Positions 30,651-39,501 of a stretch of 64,000 bases of DNA are shown here, in pieces. Position numbers and translations under genes: made by a program. The notes below the pieces were generated by a model that did not search any database, was not told where the DNA came from, and saw nothing but the letters and a program-made list of their open reading frames with translations. The stretch's first letter is position 1; every line of letters begins with the position of its first letter. Source of the stretch: Psychromonas marina (GTDB taxonomy: Bacteria; Pseudomonadota; Gammaproteobacteria; Enterobacterales; Psychromonadaceae); contig NZ_BSPQ01000002.1 of the NCBI RefSeq assembly GCF_030161115.1, forward strand, positions 604,003 through 668,002, read 5' to 3'.

Positions 30651-30876
30651 AAATATTATCTTCACTTATCAGTAGTGAACTTCAAGTTAATGTCATTTAT
30701 TGGTGATATAAATGTTTATGTTAGCTCAAGGTGTGACTGTTAACATATTTTTAACATGTTTTTTTGGCTGTAAATGCAAAAAGTTAGATCCGCCGCTTTT
30801 TACTACAATGGAGTATGATGTTAATACACTATTAAAATAAAGTGACCTTGGTTATATCATTGCAGGAGATGAGAGT

Positions 30877-31209
30877 ATGAAAGTAGAACCAACAGAGATT
30901 AATCCAGATTACCAAGAAGATGCGTTGACCGTTAATCAAGTGAGTGAATTAAGCGGTCATACTATGATTGAATTTGGAACACCTTGGTGCGGCCACTGCC
31001 AAGCTGCAAAACCTGTAATACAAGAGGTATTAGCTAACTATGCAGATGTCACGCATATCAAGGTATATGACGGTAAGGGTAAAAAGCTCGGTCGTTTATT
31101 CAGCGTTAAACTTTGGCCGACTTTAATCCTGTTACATGATGGACAAGAAGTTGCGCGCCTCGTGAGACCTTTCAATACAGGGCAAGTACAAACATTATTA
31201 ACCCAATAG
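30877..31209 (+). CDS. Thioredoxin-family protein (CGHC active site)
   Basis: A 110-aa thioredoxin-fold protein without a signal peptide, so cytoplasmic. The redox site is WCGHC near residues 42-46 in the segment EFGTPWCGHCQAAKPVI, and the cis-proline is in KLWPTLILLHDG. The CGHC dipeptide is more like protein disulfide isomerases than TrxA (CGPC), suggesting a more oxidising potential. CAGGAGA ribosome site before the ATG. Divergent from the peroxidase-kinase operon, with 226 bp between. Confidence 0.88.
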   Translation: MKVEPTEINPDYQEDALTVNQVSELSGHTMIEFGTPWCGHCQAAKPVIQEVLANYADVTHIKVYDGKGKKLGRLFSVKLWPTLILLHDGQEVARLVRPFNTGQVQTLLTQ

Positions 31210-31228
31210 CGTGTTTAGTGCTATTGGG
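31202..31228. terminator. Hairpin between thioredoxin and threonine-aldolase-like genes
   Basis: CCCAATAGC (31202-31210, overlapping the last thioredoxin codons) pairs with GCTATTGGG (31220-31228) over a 9-base loop. Weak T-runs on both sides; probably a shared terminator for the convergent pair. Confidence 0.55.
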
Positions 31229-31256
31229 CTAAAGATAATTGCAACAGGACAAACTG

Positions 31257-32336
31257 TTATAACAGGCTAGCGAGTTTATTCACATACGCTTGATCACTCC
31301 AATCATCCATTGCGTCACCGATTTGAATTTCAAAATGGCTAGTATTATTTTCAGTGGCGATTATTCGATCAAATAACCAAATGCGCTCATTTTCAGCAAC
31401 GGATAAGGCTTTCTCTTTAAGCTGGCTCGGTGTAATGGGTAATTCCACCACAAAACCATTGCATTGAACTTTATTCGGTATGGCACAATCCCCCAATTTG
31501 TCCTTTATCAGCTGCGAGAGGGTTAAGGCGCGTTGGTTAAACTCTGAAACCCTAGGTAAGTACTTTTCAATACCCACGAGGGCGGATAATACATAGGGGA
31601 AAACGGTAAGAATATTACCACCTAATCGGCTACGCCATGGCAGCAATTGCTCAATAAACGCTTTGTCACCAGCAATAATTCCGCCAGCAGCAGCCCCTAA
31701 GGTTTTATACAGTGACACGTATACCGAATCAGCGAGTGCAGCAACTTCGGCATAGGACTTTTGCCAATAATCGGCACATTCAAATAAGCGCGCACCATCA
31801 ATATGAAGAGGAATTGCGTTTGTTTCACAATGCAGCTTTAAGTGCATCAGTGTTTCCCACTCAGGTAAACGATAACCTGCGCGACGGATTGGCAGTTCTA
31901 CGGAGATAAGCGCAAGATCTGCAGGTAGGCCATTAATGTCATCCTCCTCTATCGCACAACCATTTTTACCAAACATTACGCCCTCTAACCCTAACAGCTC
32001 TTGGTAAGCCATTGACTCATCATGGTGTATGTGGGATTGCGGGTGAATAGCAATTTTTGACTTGCCTGATGCCTTAGCGTGTTGGAGCAGAACACTATGC
32101 TGACCCACCATGCCTTTATGTACAAAAATAGCTTTTTCTTTGCCCAGAAGTTTAGCCATCTTGTCTTCTAAAATATCAATGGTTGGCCCTTCGCCATATA
32201 TATCAAGTGCAAGGTCTAATTGAGGTGCTTGTTGCATTGCGGCTAACCATTGACGATGGGTTAGCGGTTTGTGGCGAGTGACAAACTTAGTGCACTTTGC
32301 CATTAGTGGATGCCCCATGAGTATTTCATCAATCAT
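31257..32336 (-). CDS. Threonine aldolase / beta-eliminating lyase family PLP enzyme
   Basis: A 359-aa PLP enzyme of the low-specificity L-threonine aldolase type, which splits threonine or related beta-hydroxy amino acids to glycine and an aldehyde. The substrate/PLP region IDGARLFECADYW and the PLP lysine in VYVSLYKTLGAAAGG near residue 212 match the family, as does YGEGPTIDILEDKMAKLLGKE near the N-terminus. True threonine aldolases usually read SKG(L/A) rather than YKTLG at the lysine, so another beta-hydroxy amino acid could be the substrate. Monocistronic; its 5' leader contains a long hairpin. Confidence 0.8.
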   Translation of the reverse strand: MIDEILMGHPLMAKCTKFVTRHKPLTHRQWLAAMQQAPQLDLALDIYGEGPTIDILEDKMAKLLGKEKAIFVHKGMVGQHSVLLQHAKASGKSKIAIHPQSHIHHDESMAYQELLGLEGVMFGKNGCAIEEDDINGLPADLALISVELPIRRAGYRLPEWETLMHLKLHCETNAIPLHIDGARLFECADYWQKSYAEVAALADSVYVSLYKTLGAAAGGIIAGDKAFIEQLLPWRSRLGGNILTVFPYVLSALVGIEKYLPRVSEFNQRALTLSQLIKDKLGDCAIPNKVQCNGFVVELPITPSQLKEKALSVAENERIWLFDRIIATENNTSHFEIQIGDAMDDWSDQAYVNKLASLL

Positions 32337-32766
32337 TGTGCTGCCTTAATTAAGTGGGTTAAGAGGTTTTCACTTCTATAAAAACTCATTTTATAGAAGA
32401 ACCTAGCAATAATGTTAATTAACTTTACGGGGGATTTTGAACGATTAATGGAATATCGGCTGTTAATGTAAGTAGGCTGTAATTTTACAATAGGGGGGGA
32501 CGGGGAGTGATTTGTTGTTTTGAGCGATAGTTTGTAAGGTCTATTTTTTGTATATCACGGTCTAACAATAAATAATTGCAGTGCGATGGGCAGGAATTTT
32601 TAAATTTGCTACACTATTGAAAATATTAAATAAATAGCACTCATTTATGAAAAATAACGTTAGTTTGTAATAGGATGTGCTATTTTATTAGCGCAAGTTG
32701 AGATGCATTTAGTCATCTTGACGTAATAATATAGAGTCGATGTTAAATTAAAACCAAGGAGAAGGT
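32337..32766. other. 430-bp gap between divergent aldolase and ABC transporter genes
   Basis: Near the aldolase start is a hairpin: TTCTATAAAA (32374-32383) and TTTTATAGAA (32389-32398), with outer AGGTT/AACCT pairing. Nearer the transporter, AGATG...CATCT (around 32711-32727) makes another small hairpin 40 bp before the gene. A clear ribosome site (AAGGAGAAGG) precedes the transporter start. No gene is visible in this gap. Confidence 0.45.
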
Positions 32767-33594
32767 ATGAAATTAATAAAGAAAATATCGTTAGTTGTTG
32801 CTTCAATTGCTGCCATAGGTGCATTTTCTAATGCTAGTGCAGATAAGCTTGATGACGTAATAAAACGCGGTACATTAAATTGTGGTGTTGTACTGGATTT
32901 TCCACCAATGGGTTATACCGATAAAGACAATAAACCGGCAGGGTTTGATGTCGATTACTGTAACGATTTAGCGGCTGTTTTAGGCGTTAAATCAGAAGTG
33001 ATCAATCTGACTTGGGGAGATCGTATTCCTTCATTAATATCAGCGAAAACAGATGTTGTTGTAGGTTCAACTTCAGATACGTTAGCACGTGCAAAATCAG
33101 TTGGATTTACCTATCCTTACTTTGTATTTAAGTTCCAAGTACTGTCTAAAAAAGGTGTGAGAATGGCGTCTTTTGATGACCTGAAAGATGTTAAAGTAGG
33201 TGCTGCACTTGGTACAACTTATGAGACTGAATACTTTAAATACGCCGACTCAAAAGGGTGGGGCCGTGACAATTACACCTCGTTTAAATCAGAGAACGAT
33301 GCGTTTCTAGGTCTATACCAAGGTAAAATTGATGCACTTATTTCTACTAATACGAATATAGCCACTAAATTAACTTCGGGTCAATTTGACGGTTTTGTCG
33401 CGGGTCCTTATGTGCCTAACTATGATGATGTAGTGGGCCTTATTGCTAAAAGAGACGAGCTTGCTTGGATTAAGTATCTAAACCTATTTTTAGTACACCA
33501 GATTCGAGATGGTCGTTTAAATGAACTTCATATGAAGCATTTTGGTACCGCTGTATCGCCAGATATGGTGCAGTCTTTAAGAGACAATAAGTAA
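32767..33594 (+). CDS. Periplasmic amino-acid-binding protein of ABC transporter
   Basis: Type-F substrate-binding protein for polar amino acids. It starts with a Sec signal peptide (about residues 1-25, cleavage after SNASA). The mature part opens TLNCGVVLDFPPMGYTDKDNKPAGFDVDYC, a family hallmark, followed by the ligand-binding segment STSDTLARAKSVGFTYPY and later AALGTTYETEYF. 275 aa. It is the first gene of a four-gene import operon. Ligand identity (Glu/Asp, Gln, His, Arg, cystine) cannot be told from sequence. Confidence 0.9.
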   Translation: MKLIKKISLVVASIAAIGAFSNASADKLDDVIKRGTLNCGVVLDFPPMGYTDKDNKPAGFDVDYCNDLAAVLGVKSEVINLTWGDRIPSLISAKTDVVVGSTSDTLARAKSVGFTYPYFVFKFQVLSKKGVRMASFDDLKDVKVGAALGTTYETEYFKYADSKGWGRDNYTSFKSENDAFLGLYQGKIDALISTNTNIATKLTSGQFDGFVAGPYVPNYDDVVGLIAKRDELAWIKYLNLFLVHQIRDGRLNELHMKHFGTAVSPDMVQSLRDNK

Positions 33595-33611
33595 CGTTGT
33601 CGAACTATCAT

Positions 33612-33630
33612 CCTCCAGCTTAGCTGGAGG
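33612..33630 (+). promoter_or_regulatory. Hairpin just after binding-protein gene (transcript attenuation/stability)
   Basis: CCTCCAGCT (33612-33620) and AGCTGGAGG (33622-33630) form a perfect 9-bp GC-rich stem 17 bp after the stop codon, with no T-run. Such hairpins between a binding-protein gene and its permease genes usually protect the upstream mRNA or reduce downstream expression, so the binding protein is made in excess. That function is inferred from other ABC operons. Confidence 0.6.
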
Positions 33631-33806
33631 GTATCAAACCTCTGGGTAAAACTACCAACTCCTCCATCGTTAGCTTAATTCAAGCGTCCTATGAACAATA
33701 TTTTTTATCTTTTATGGATTATGGAACGATAATGAGTAGTGAACCCTTAGTCTTTATAAGTGGTGGCTCTAATAAGGGCAGCCAAGGTACTTATTAAAGA
33801 GGATAT

Positions 33807-34478
33807 ATGAACAATTACGAATTTCATTGGAATGTGGTTTTTGATGCGTTTCCACAACTGTTAAGTGGTGCATTTACCACCGTACACGTTTCGGTACTAT
33901 CAATGCTGGTGGGCATTGTTATCGCTGTATTATTGGCGTTAGGCAAGCTGTCTAACAATAAGGTTTTTTATCATTTTGCCAATATATGGATTGAGATAGC
34001 TAGAAACACACCCGCACTATTCCTTATCTACATGGCCTATTTTGGTCTCGGTGCCTATGGCATCCATTTAAGTCCTTATCTTGCTGTTTTTTCAGCGTTG
34101 GTTTTTATCAATGCCGGTTATCTAGCAGAAACCTTTAGAGGTGGATTTCAATCTATTCCTACTACTCAATACAGTGCGGCAAAATCGTTAGGTATGAATA
34201 ACATTAAAGTTTATCGTTATGTTATTTTACCGCAAATGTTTCGTCGAATTTATCATCCAATGACCAATCAATTTGTTTGGTCAATATTAATGAGCTCACT
34301 GGGTATTTTAGTGGGAATGAATGAACTTTCTGGCGAGACACAAAGGTTACAATCAACCTCATTTAGAACCTTAGAGTTTTTTATGGTTGCTGCTGCGATG
34401 TATTTTGTGATCACTAAGTTGGTATTGTTTACTTCTAGCTTGATTGCTAAGAAAGTGTTCAAAGGGGAGCTTTCATAA
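33807..34478 (+). CDS. Amino-acid ABC transporter permease (HisM/GlnP family)
   Basis: A 223-aa inner-membrane permease with about five helices. The cytoplasmic coupling loop is present (RGGFQSIPTTQYSAAKSLGM...YRYVILPQMFRRIYHP), and the segment IEIARNTPALFLIYMAYFGLG is typical of the His/Glu/Gln permease family. The stop overlaps the next permease start by one base (TAATG), so the two are translationally coupled and probably form a heterodimer. Confidence 0.92.
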   Translation: MNNYEFHWNVVFDAFPQLLSGAFTTVHVSVLSMLVGIVIAVLLALGKLSNNKVFYHFANIWIEIARNTPALFLIYMAYFGLGAYGIHLSPYLAVFSALVFINAGYLAETFRGGFQSIPTTQYSAAKSLGMNNIKVYRYVILPQMFRRIYHPMTNQFVWSILMSSLGILVGMNELSGETQRLQSTSFRTLEFFMVAAAMYFVITKLVLFTSSLIAKKVFKGELS

Positions 34479-35128
34479 TGAATTTATTTACACCGCTCTC
34501 TTGGAGTGATTCTGGTTTTATTTTAACGGGTATTTTAAATACCGTTTATATCTCTGTTGTTGCGATTATTGTCGGCAGTTTATTAGGGTTGTTAGTTGGT
34601 TTTGTAAGAGCTGAGTCCAATAAATCGATCAATATGTTGTTAGGCGCTTTTTTAGATGTACTTAGATCGGTGCCATTGATTATTCAACTGATTCTGTTTA
34701 CCACCTTTATTGGTGCGATGGGTTATCCACTTAATCCTTTCGCAGCGGGTTCAATTATATTATCGCTGTATACAATGGCATTTATGAGTGAGGTCTTTAG
34801 AAGTGGTTTTGATAGTGTGCCTACATCGACAATTAAAGCGGCGCGTTCACTAGGATTAAATTATCTGCAAACAGTTAGATACATTCGCATCCCTATTGGT
34901 ATGAGAGCTGTTTTTCCATCTTGGCTTGGTGTTGCATTGAGTGTCATAAAAGACTCTGCACTGGTATCAGTGATTGGTTATATGGAACTGTTAAGAACAG
35001 CAGAGCAGTTGATTTCAAGAACACAACAACCGATTATGATATTAATCGGTGTAGGGTTATTTTATTTTATGATCTCTTACCCGTTATCGCGTTATGGAAA
35101 ATATGTAGAAAGGAAAATGGAAATATGA
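34478..35128 (+). CDS. Amino-acid ABC transporter permease, second subunit
   Basis: A 216-aa permease of the same family as the preceding gene. The coupling loop is RSGFDSVPTSTIKAARSLGLNYLQTVRYIRIP, and FLDVLRSVPLIIQLILF matches the family. The start overlaps the previous stop, and its stop overlaps the ATPase start (ATGA), so stoichiometric production of the three membrane-complex subunits is expected. Confidence 0.92.
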   Translation: MNLFTPLSWSDSGFILTGILNTVYISVVAIIVGSLLGLLVGFVRAESNKSINMLLGAFLDVLRSVPLIIQLILFTTFIGAMGYPLNPFAAGSIILSLYTMAFMSEVFRSGFDSVPTSTIKAARSLGLNYLQTVRYIRIPIGMRAVFPSWLGVALSVIKDSALVSVIGYMELLRTAEQLISRTQQPIMILIGVGLFYFMISYPLSRYGKYVERKMEI

Positions 35129-35847
35129 TTGAAATTAAAGGTGTTCATAAATCATTTGGCGATTTGGAAGTATTAAAAGGGATCGATTTAAATGTAAACC
35201 GCGGCGAAGTGGTGAGTATTATTGGTGCCAGCGGCAGTGGTAAATCGACGCTTTTATACTGCATTAATGCGATCGAGAAGATCAATAGCGGTAATATCAT
35301 CGTTGATGGTATTGATGTGCACGATAAAAAAACCGATATTAATAAATTAAGACAAAATTTGGGCATGGTATTTCAGCAATGGAACTCTTTTCCTCATCTA
35401 ACGGTGTTAGAAAATGCAGCCCTTGCACCACAGATCGTAAAAGGCTTCAGTAAAGAGAAGGCGCAAGAGATTGCTACCAAAGAGCTCATTCACGTTGGCT
35501 TGGGCGATAAACTGCATGAATATCCCACACGTATGTCAGGTGGTCAGCAGCAGCGTCTTGCAATTGCACGTGCATTAGCGATGGAGCCGCCCTACATGTT
35601 ATTTGATGAGGTAACGTCTGCGCTGGATCCTGAGCTCGTAGGAGAAGTATTAGATACCCTGAGATTGCTACGTGATGATGGCATGACCATGATTTGTGTT
35701 ACCCATGAAATAGCCTTCGCAAAAGAGGTTTCTGATAAGGTTGCCTTCTTTCATGAAGGATTGATTGAAGAGATAGGTACCCCACAACAGGTATTGGATA
35801 ATCCACAGCGTGAGAGAACACAGCAGTTTCTCAGTAAGGTACTGTGA
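35125..35847 (+). CDS. Amino-acid ABC transporter ATP-binding protein (GlnQ/HisP family)
   Basis: A 240-aa cytoplasmic ATPase that powers the importer. Walker A is IGASGSGKSTLLYCINAIE, the signature is MSGGQQQRLAIARALAMEP, Walker B is MLFDEVTSALDPELV, and the switch His is in VTHEIAFAKEVSDKV. The start is the ATG at 35125, overlapping the permease stop by four bases with GAAAGGAAAATGG upstream. A longer open frame from 34921 is only read-through of the permease region. A strong terminator follows. Confidence 0.95.
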   Translation: MIEIKGVHKSFGDLEVLKGIDLNVNRGEVVSIIGASGSGKSTLLYCINAIEKINSGNIIVDGIDVHDKKTDINKLRQNLGMVFQQWNSFPHLTVLENAALAPQIVKGFSKEKAQEIATKELIHVGLGDKLHEYPTRMSGGQQQRLAIARALAMEPPYMLFDEVTSALDPELVGEVLDTLRLLRDDGMTMICVTHEIAFAKEVSDKVAFFHEGLIEEIGTPQQVLDNPQRERTQQFLSKVL

Positions 35848-35897
35848 TTGTAATGTCGTTAGCTTTGTAGGGAAGGGGAAATCGTTCCTCTCATTGC

Positions 35898-35930
35898 AGC
35901 ACACAACAAAATAGTTGTGTGCTTTTATTT
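35898..35930 (+). terminator. Intrinsic terminator after the ABC transporter operon
   Basis: AGCACACAAC (35898-35907) pairs perfectly with GTTGTGTGCT (35914-35923) over a 6-base loop and is followed by TTTATTT. Confidence 0.9.
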
Positions 35931-36001
35931 GGATTCACTTAACGACTGACTTTATCTATAAACTAAGATTAACTAACTAAATAAAAATGATAAATAGAGA
36001 G

Positions 36002-36445
36002 CTACTTTCCTTGTAGTGGTACTAAAAATACCTCTGAGGCATCAACCAATAAGCGTTTGCCAATTGCTTCTCGTCCAAATAACATCAAATAGTTCATATC
36101 AGCACGATCTGTTAAGGTTATCTCAATCGGCCAACTGTCGTCACCTAAGGTCATCGGTGTTTTTATCACGTAGCGTTGCTCTGCTACACCATTTGAAGAT
36201 TTAATTTTTCGAATATCACTGATGATCGCCTTACAAGTCATTAATTTGTCGACATTATGGATATCGGGGTGAATATCAAAGCGCACCCAAGGTTTTCCAT
36301 TTTCCATAAATTTACTAATGTTATCGACATGTAGGGAAGATGTTTTGGCACCAGTGTCGACGCGTACCTCTAACTCTTCAATACCTAATTCTGGTAAAGC
36401 AATCGACTCTAATCGTCCGATAATTTTTTTATCTGTTGACTGCAT
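36002..36445 (-). CDS. rimB: RimB-type retropepsin-like zinc protease (DUF785/PF05618)
   Basis: A 147-aa protein of the ATP-dependent zinc protease (DUF785) family. The diagnostic segment is EVRVDTGAKTSSLHVDNI near residues 25-43, resembling the DTG motif of aspartyl proteases, followed by MTLGDDSWPIEITLTDR and YLMLFGREAI. In Pseudomonas a RimB protein of this family is encoded with RimK. Here it is the last of three leftward genes, 4 bp after the M14 hydrolase gene. Cytoplasmic, no signal. Function by family and context only. Confidence 0.82.
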   Translation of the reverse strand: MQSTDKKIIGRLESIALPELGIEELEVRVDTGAKTSSLHVDNISKFMENGKPWVRFDIHPDIHNVDKLMTCKAIISDIRKIKSSNGVAEQRYVIKTPMTLGDDSWPIEITLTDRADMNYLMLFGREAIGKRLLVDASEVFLVPLQGK

Positions 36446-36449
36446 AATT

Positions 36450-37493
36450 TTATTCTCTTGTTATCTGTTTATCATTAAATTCATCTTCGGGTAATAATGA
36501 GTCTTGTACCGTTTCAATATGTTCTGCAATGGTTTCATCATCTTCTTTAAAGTAGGCAATATGAAACATCGCTTCTCCCTCTTGCACTAAGGGGATATTT
36601 TGCTTACCGATTAAAATGCCCGATCTTAATGCGCAGACAACACCTAAAATTTCCCCGTATGGGCTACCAATTTCCGCGAGTCGATCACCACACGTTACTT
36701 GGTCGCCTAGTGTTACTAAGTGCTTTACCACACCACTTGCATTGGCGCGTAACCAACCACTACTATTAGCAATATAGGGCTCTGCTAGCTTTCTTTTAGA
36801 TCGTCGTTGCGGCATCATTTTTAAATGTCGCAACACATTTTCAATGCCTTTAATACCTGCATTAATCGAAAAATCATCAAAACGCAGTGCTTCACCTGCT
36901 TCATATAACAAGACCTTGGTCTTGTTTTTAACGGCTGATTCACGCAAAGAGCCATCTAATAAATTAGAGTGTAAAATAACCGGTACCGCAAATACTTTTG
37001 CTAACTCTTTTGTCTCGTGATCAGTCATATCGCCACGAATTTGCGGCAAGTTAGAGCGATGAATTGCGCCTGTGTGCAGGTCGATGCCGTAATCACAATG
37101 TTGCACTATTTGAGTTAAGAAAATATGTGCGACACGTCCGGCCAATGAGCCTTTTGCTGAACCAGGAAAACAACGATTCAAGTCTCGCCTATCGGGCATG
37201 TAGCGACTTTGATTAACCACACCATAAACATTGACCATGGGCACCGCAATCACGGTGCCTCGAATGATCTTAAAATTAGGTTTGTTAATTAAACGGCGAA
37301 TAATTTCGATGCCATTGAGTTCATCACCATGCACTGCGGCGCTAATAAAAATGGTCGGGCCATCTTTTTTAGCGCGGATAATTTGTACCGGCAAAGACAC
37401 ATCCGCATCGGTATATAACTTAGCGACCGGCAGATCAATTTTACACTGAGTCCCGGGTAATATATCAAACTCACCTATACGTAATGGTTTCAT
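36450..37493 (-). CDS. Succinylglutamate desuccinylase/aspartoacylase family (M14) zinc hydrolase
   Basis: A 347-aa zinc-dependent amidohydrolase or carboxypeptidase-like protein. Zinc ligands are in AVHGDELNGIEIIRR (His and Glu) and in YGIDLHTGAIHRSNLP (His); a likely catalytic Glu is in LLYEAGEALRFD. The C-terminal ~80 residues (ASGVVKHLVTLGDQVTCGDRLAEIG) form a biotinyl-lipoyl-like beta barrel seen in this subfamily. It lies 3 bp after rimK. Members remove N-succinyl or N-acetyl groups from glutamate or aspartate, or cleave peptides; with RimK the substrate may be a glutamate-containing tail, which is inference. Confidence 0.85.
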   Translation of the reverse strand: MKPLRIGEFDILPGTQCKIDLPVAKLYTDADVSLPVQIIRAKKDGPTIFISAAVHGDELNGIEIIRRLINKPNFKIIRGTVIAVPMVNVYGVVNQSRYMPDRRDLNRCFPGSAKGSLAGRVAHIFLTQIVQHCDYGIDLHTGAIHRSNLPQIRGDMTDHETKELAKVFAVPVILHSNLLDGSLRESAVKNKTKVLLYEAGEALRFDDFSINAGIKGIENVLRHLKMMPQRRSKRKLAEPYIANSSGWLRANASGVVKHLVTLGDQVTCGDRLAEIGSPYGEILGVVCALRSGILIGKQNIPLVQEGEAMFHIAYFKEDDETIAEHIETVQDSLLPEDEFNDKQITRE

Positions 37494-37496
37494 CGT

Positions 37497-38402
37497 TTAT
37501 CCTTTCCCACGTGTTTTATTAGTGCTTGATTTTGCTTTTTTCTCAATAAAATCAAATACCATACTTGCTACATCTTTGCCTGTAGCACTTTCAATACCTT
37601 CTAGGCCTGGTGAAGAATTAACTTCCATCACTTTAGGTCCAGTTTCCGAGCGTAATAGATCCACGCCACAGAAGTTTAGACCCATCACTTTAGCGGCATT
37701 AATCGCTGTCTCACGTTCCGCTTTAGAAAGCTTAACCACCTCTGCAGAGCCACCACGATGCAGGTTAGAGCGGAATTCACCTTCAGCACCTTGACGTTTC
37801 ATCGCTGCAACCACACGCCCACCTATCACCAAGCAGCGGATATCTGCACCGCCAGCTTCTTTGATAAACTCTTGCACTAAAATATTCGCTTTTAACCCCA
37901 TAAATGCTTCGATAATACTTTCTGCAGCTTTAGCAGTATCTGCTAATACCACACCAATTCCCTGTGTCCCTTCAAGTAGCTTGATCACAACAGGGGCACC
38001 ACCTACATTTTTGATTAAATCTTTAATGTTATCTGGTTTACTTGCAAACCCAGTACGTGGCATCCCGATTCCTTTACGAGATAACAGTTGCATTGAACGT
38101 AATTTATCGCGAGAACGACTTATTGCGACCGACTCATTGATATTGAATGTGCCCATCATTTCAAATTGGCGAGCAACTGCAGTGCCGTAAAAAGTGATTG
38201 AAGCGCCAATACGAGGAATGATGGCATCATAGTGCGGCAACTCTTCGCCTTTATAACGTACAGTAGGGCGGCTACTGGTAATGTCCATATAGCAATGCAG
38301 TGTATCAATAATATCCACTTGGTGACCTTGGGCTTCGCCAGCTTCTTTCAAACGGCGAGTTGAGTATAAATTAGGGCCTCGAGATAAGATGGCAATTTTC
38401 AT
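37497..38402 (-). CDS. rimK: RimK family ATP-grasp glutamate ligase
   Basis: A 301-aa ATP-grasp enzyme that adds glutamates to the C-terminus of ribosomal protein S6 in E. coli. The ATP-grasp core includes [56 protein letters not shown] and the metal-binding [17 protein letters not shown]. The length matches E. coli RimK (300 aa). First gene of the operon, opposite a divergent LysR regulator with 152 bp between, so that regulator is the obvious candidate controller. Confidence 0.95.
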   Translation of the reverse strand: MKIAILSRGPNLYSTRRLKEAGEAQGHQVDIIDTLHCYMDITSSRPTVRYKGEELPHYDAIIPRIGASITFYGTAVARQFEMMGTFNINESVAISRSRDKLRSMQLLSRKGIGMPRTGFASKPDNIKDLIKNVGGAPVVIKLLEGTQGIGVVLADTAKAAESIIEAFMGLKANILVQEFIKEAGGADIRCLVIGGRVVAAMKRQGAEGEFRSNLHRGGSAEVVKLSKAERETAINAAKVMGLNFCGVDLLRSETGPKVMEVNSSPGLEGIESATGKDVASMVFDFIEKKAKSSTNKTRGKG

Positions 38403-38554
38403 GGGTTATTCCTTGTTTAAATGTCAATGTAATATGATTTATTTGTGGTACTGCTGTAAAAGTCGCTAGAGTGTAAGACCAATTTTAAATATAATAAAAT
38501 TAATTATTTTGCGTTGTTTGATTAAATTATTTGATTAGGCTTTCTGAGGGAATT

Positions 38555-39403
38555 ATGAAAATAGAGTTGCTAAATACTTTTTTAGAGGTCAGTCGGACGC
38601 TGCATTTTCGCATCGCGTCTGAAAATCTGTTCATTACACAGTCCGCTGTTAGTGCAAGAATAAAATTGTTAGAAGATGATTTAGGGGTGATGTTATTTGA
38701 TCGCAGTAAAAAACACCTTAAGTTAACGCCAGAAGGACATCGATTGATTAAACATGCCAATGAGATGATTTTCATGTGGCAAAAAACCAAACAGGACGTA
38801 GGCATTGCCGCGCAGCATTCGATGCAGTTAGTGGTCGGGGCAATGGGGTCTATTTGGGATATTATTTTACAAAATTGGCTGCAAAAAATTCATTTAAATA
38901 ATGATGATATAAGTCTATTAACAAACACATACAGCCCATTAGAATTAAGAAAAAGCCTCTTGAACCGAGTTATCGATATTGCTTTCTTATTTGAACCTAC
39001 TTTTGTTGAGGGACTGGTATCAGAGAAAGTCGCAACGGTTCCTCTACACTTAGTGACCACCGACCCTGATTATGCGAGTAAATTATCGCTATTAAACGAC
39101 TTTGTAATGGTTGATTATGGTGAAGCGATCACCGTCCAGTATTTACGTGCCTTTCAAGATGCGCCTGAAGCAAGACATAATATGAGCCAGCCTGGACTCG
39201 CTTTAAACTTTATTTTAGAAGTGGGGGGAGCCGCGTATTTACCTCGCCAAATTACCTTTGAGTATTTACGTAATAAGCAACTTTTTTTAGTCGAAGATGC
39301 ACCGGTGTTTAGCCGAGAAATTTATGCAAATTACCTCATTAAAAGTCAAAAAGTAGATACGATAGAAGAGGTGTTGAACCTGTTTCCCTATGTAGTAATA
39401 TGA
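38555..39403 (+). CDS. LysR family transcriptional regulator (HdfR-like)
   Basis: A 282-aa regulator with an N-terminal winged helix-turn-helix (about residues 1-60: FLEVSRTLHFRIASENLFIT, QSAVSARIKLLEDDLGVMLF) and a C-terminal effector-binding domain. The DNA-binding part resembles HdfR of E. coli, a flagellar master operon repressor, but the target here cannot be read from the sequence. I choose ATG 38555 because GAGGG lies just upstream; a frame opening at 38531 adds eight residues. Divergent from rimK. Confidence 0.9.
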   Translation: MKIELLNTFLEVSRTLHFRIASENLFITQSAVSARIKLLEDDLGVMLFDRSKKHLKLTPEGHRLIKHANEMIFMWQKTKQDVGIAAQHSMQLVVGAMGSIWDIILQNWLQKIHLNNDDISLLTNTYSPLELRKSLLNRVIDIAFLFEPTFVEGLVSEKVATVPLHLVTTDPDYASKLSLLNDFVMVDYGEAITVQYLRAFQDAPEARHNMSQPGLALNFILEVGGAAYLPRQITFEYLRNKQLFLVEDAPVFSREIYANYLIKSQKVDTIEEVLNLFPYVVI

Positions 39404-39454
39404 TCATTGAATGCACGCTTTAAGCACGAACATGTTTTGCTAAACGGGTAAGTA

Positions 39455-39494
39455 AGGTGATGAATATAAAGCTTAATCCCTTAATTCATCACCT
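39455..39494. terminator. Hairpin between lysR and mgtE
   Basis: AGGTGATGAAT (39455-39465) pairs perfectly with ATTCATCACCT (39484-39494) over an 18-base loop in the short gap between the convergent genes. It is followed by AAAAAT rather than a T-run on the plus strand, so its terminator role is plausible but not strong. Confidence 0.55.
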
Positions 39495-39501
39495 AAAAAT
39501 A

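Noticed and set aside
34921-35124. 68-residue N-terminal extension of the ABC ATPase
   Set aside because: It overlaps the permease gene in another frame; the ATPase start at 35125 with an ATGA overlap is normal for these operons.
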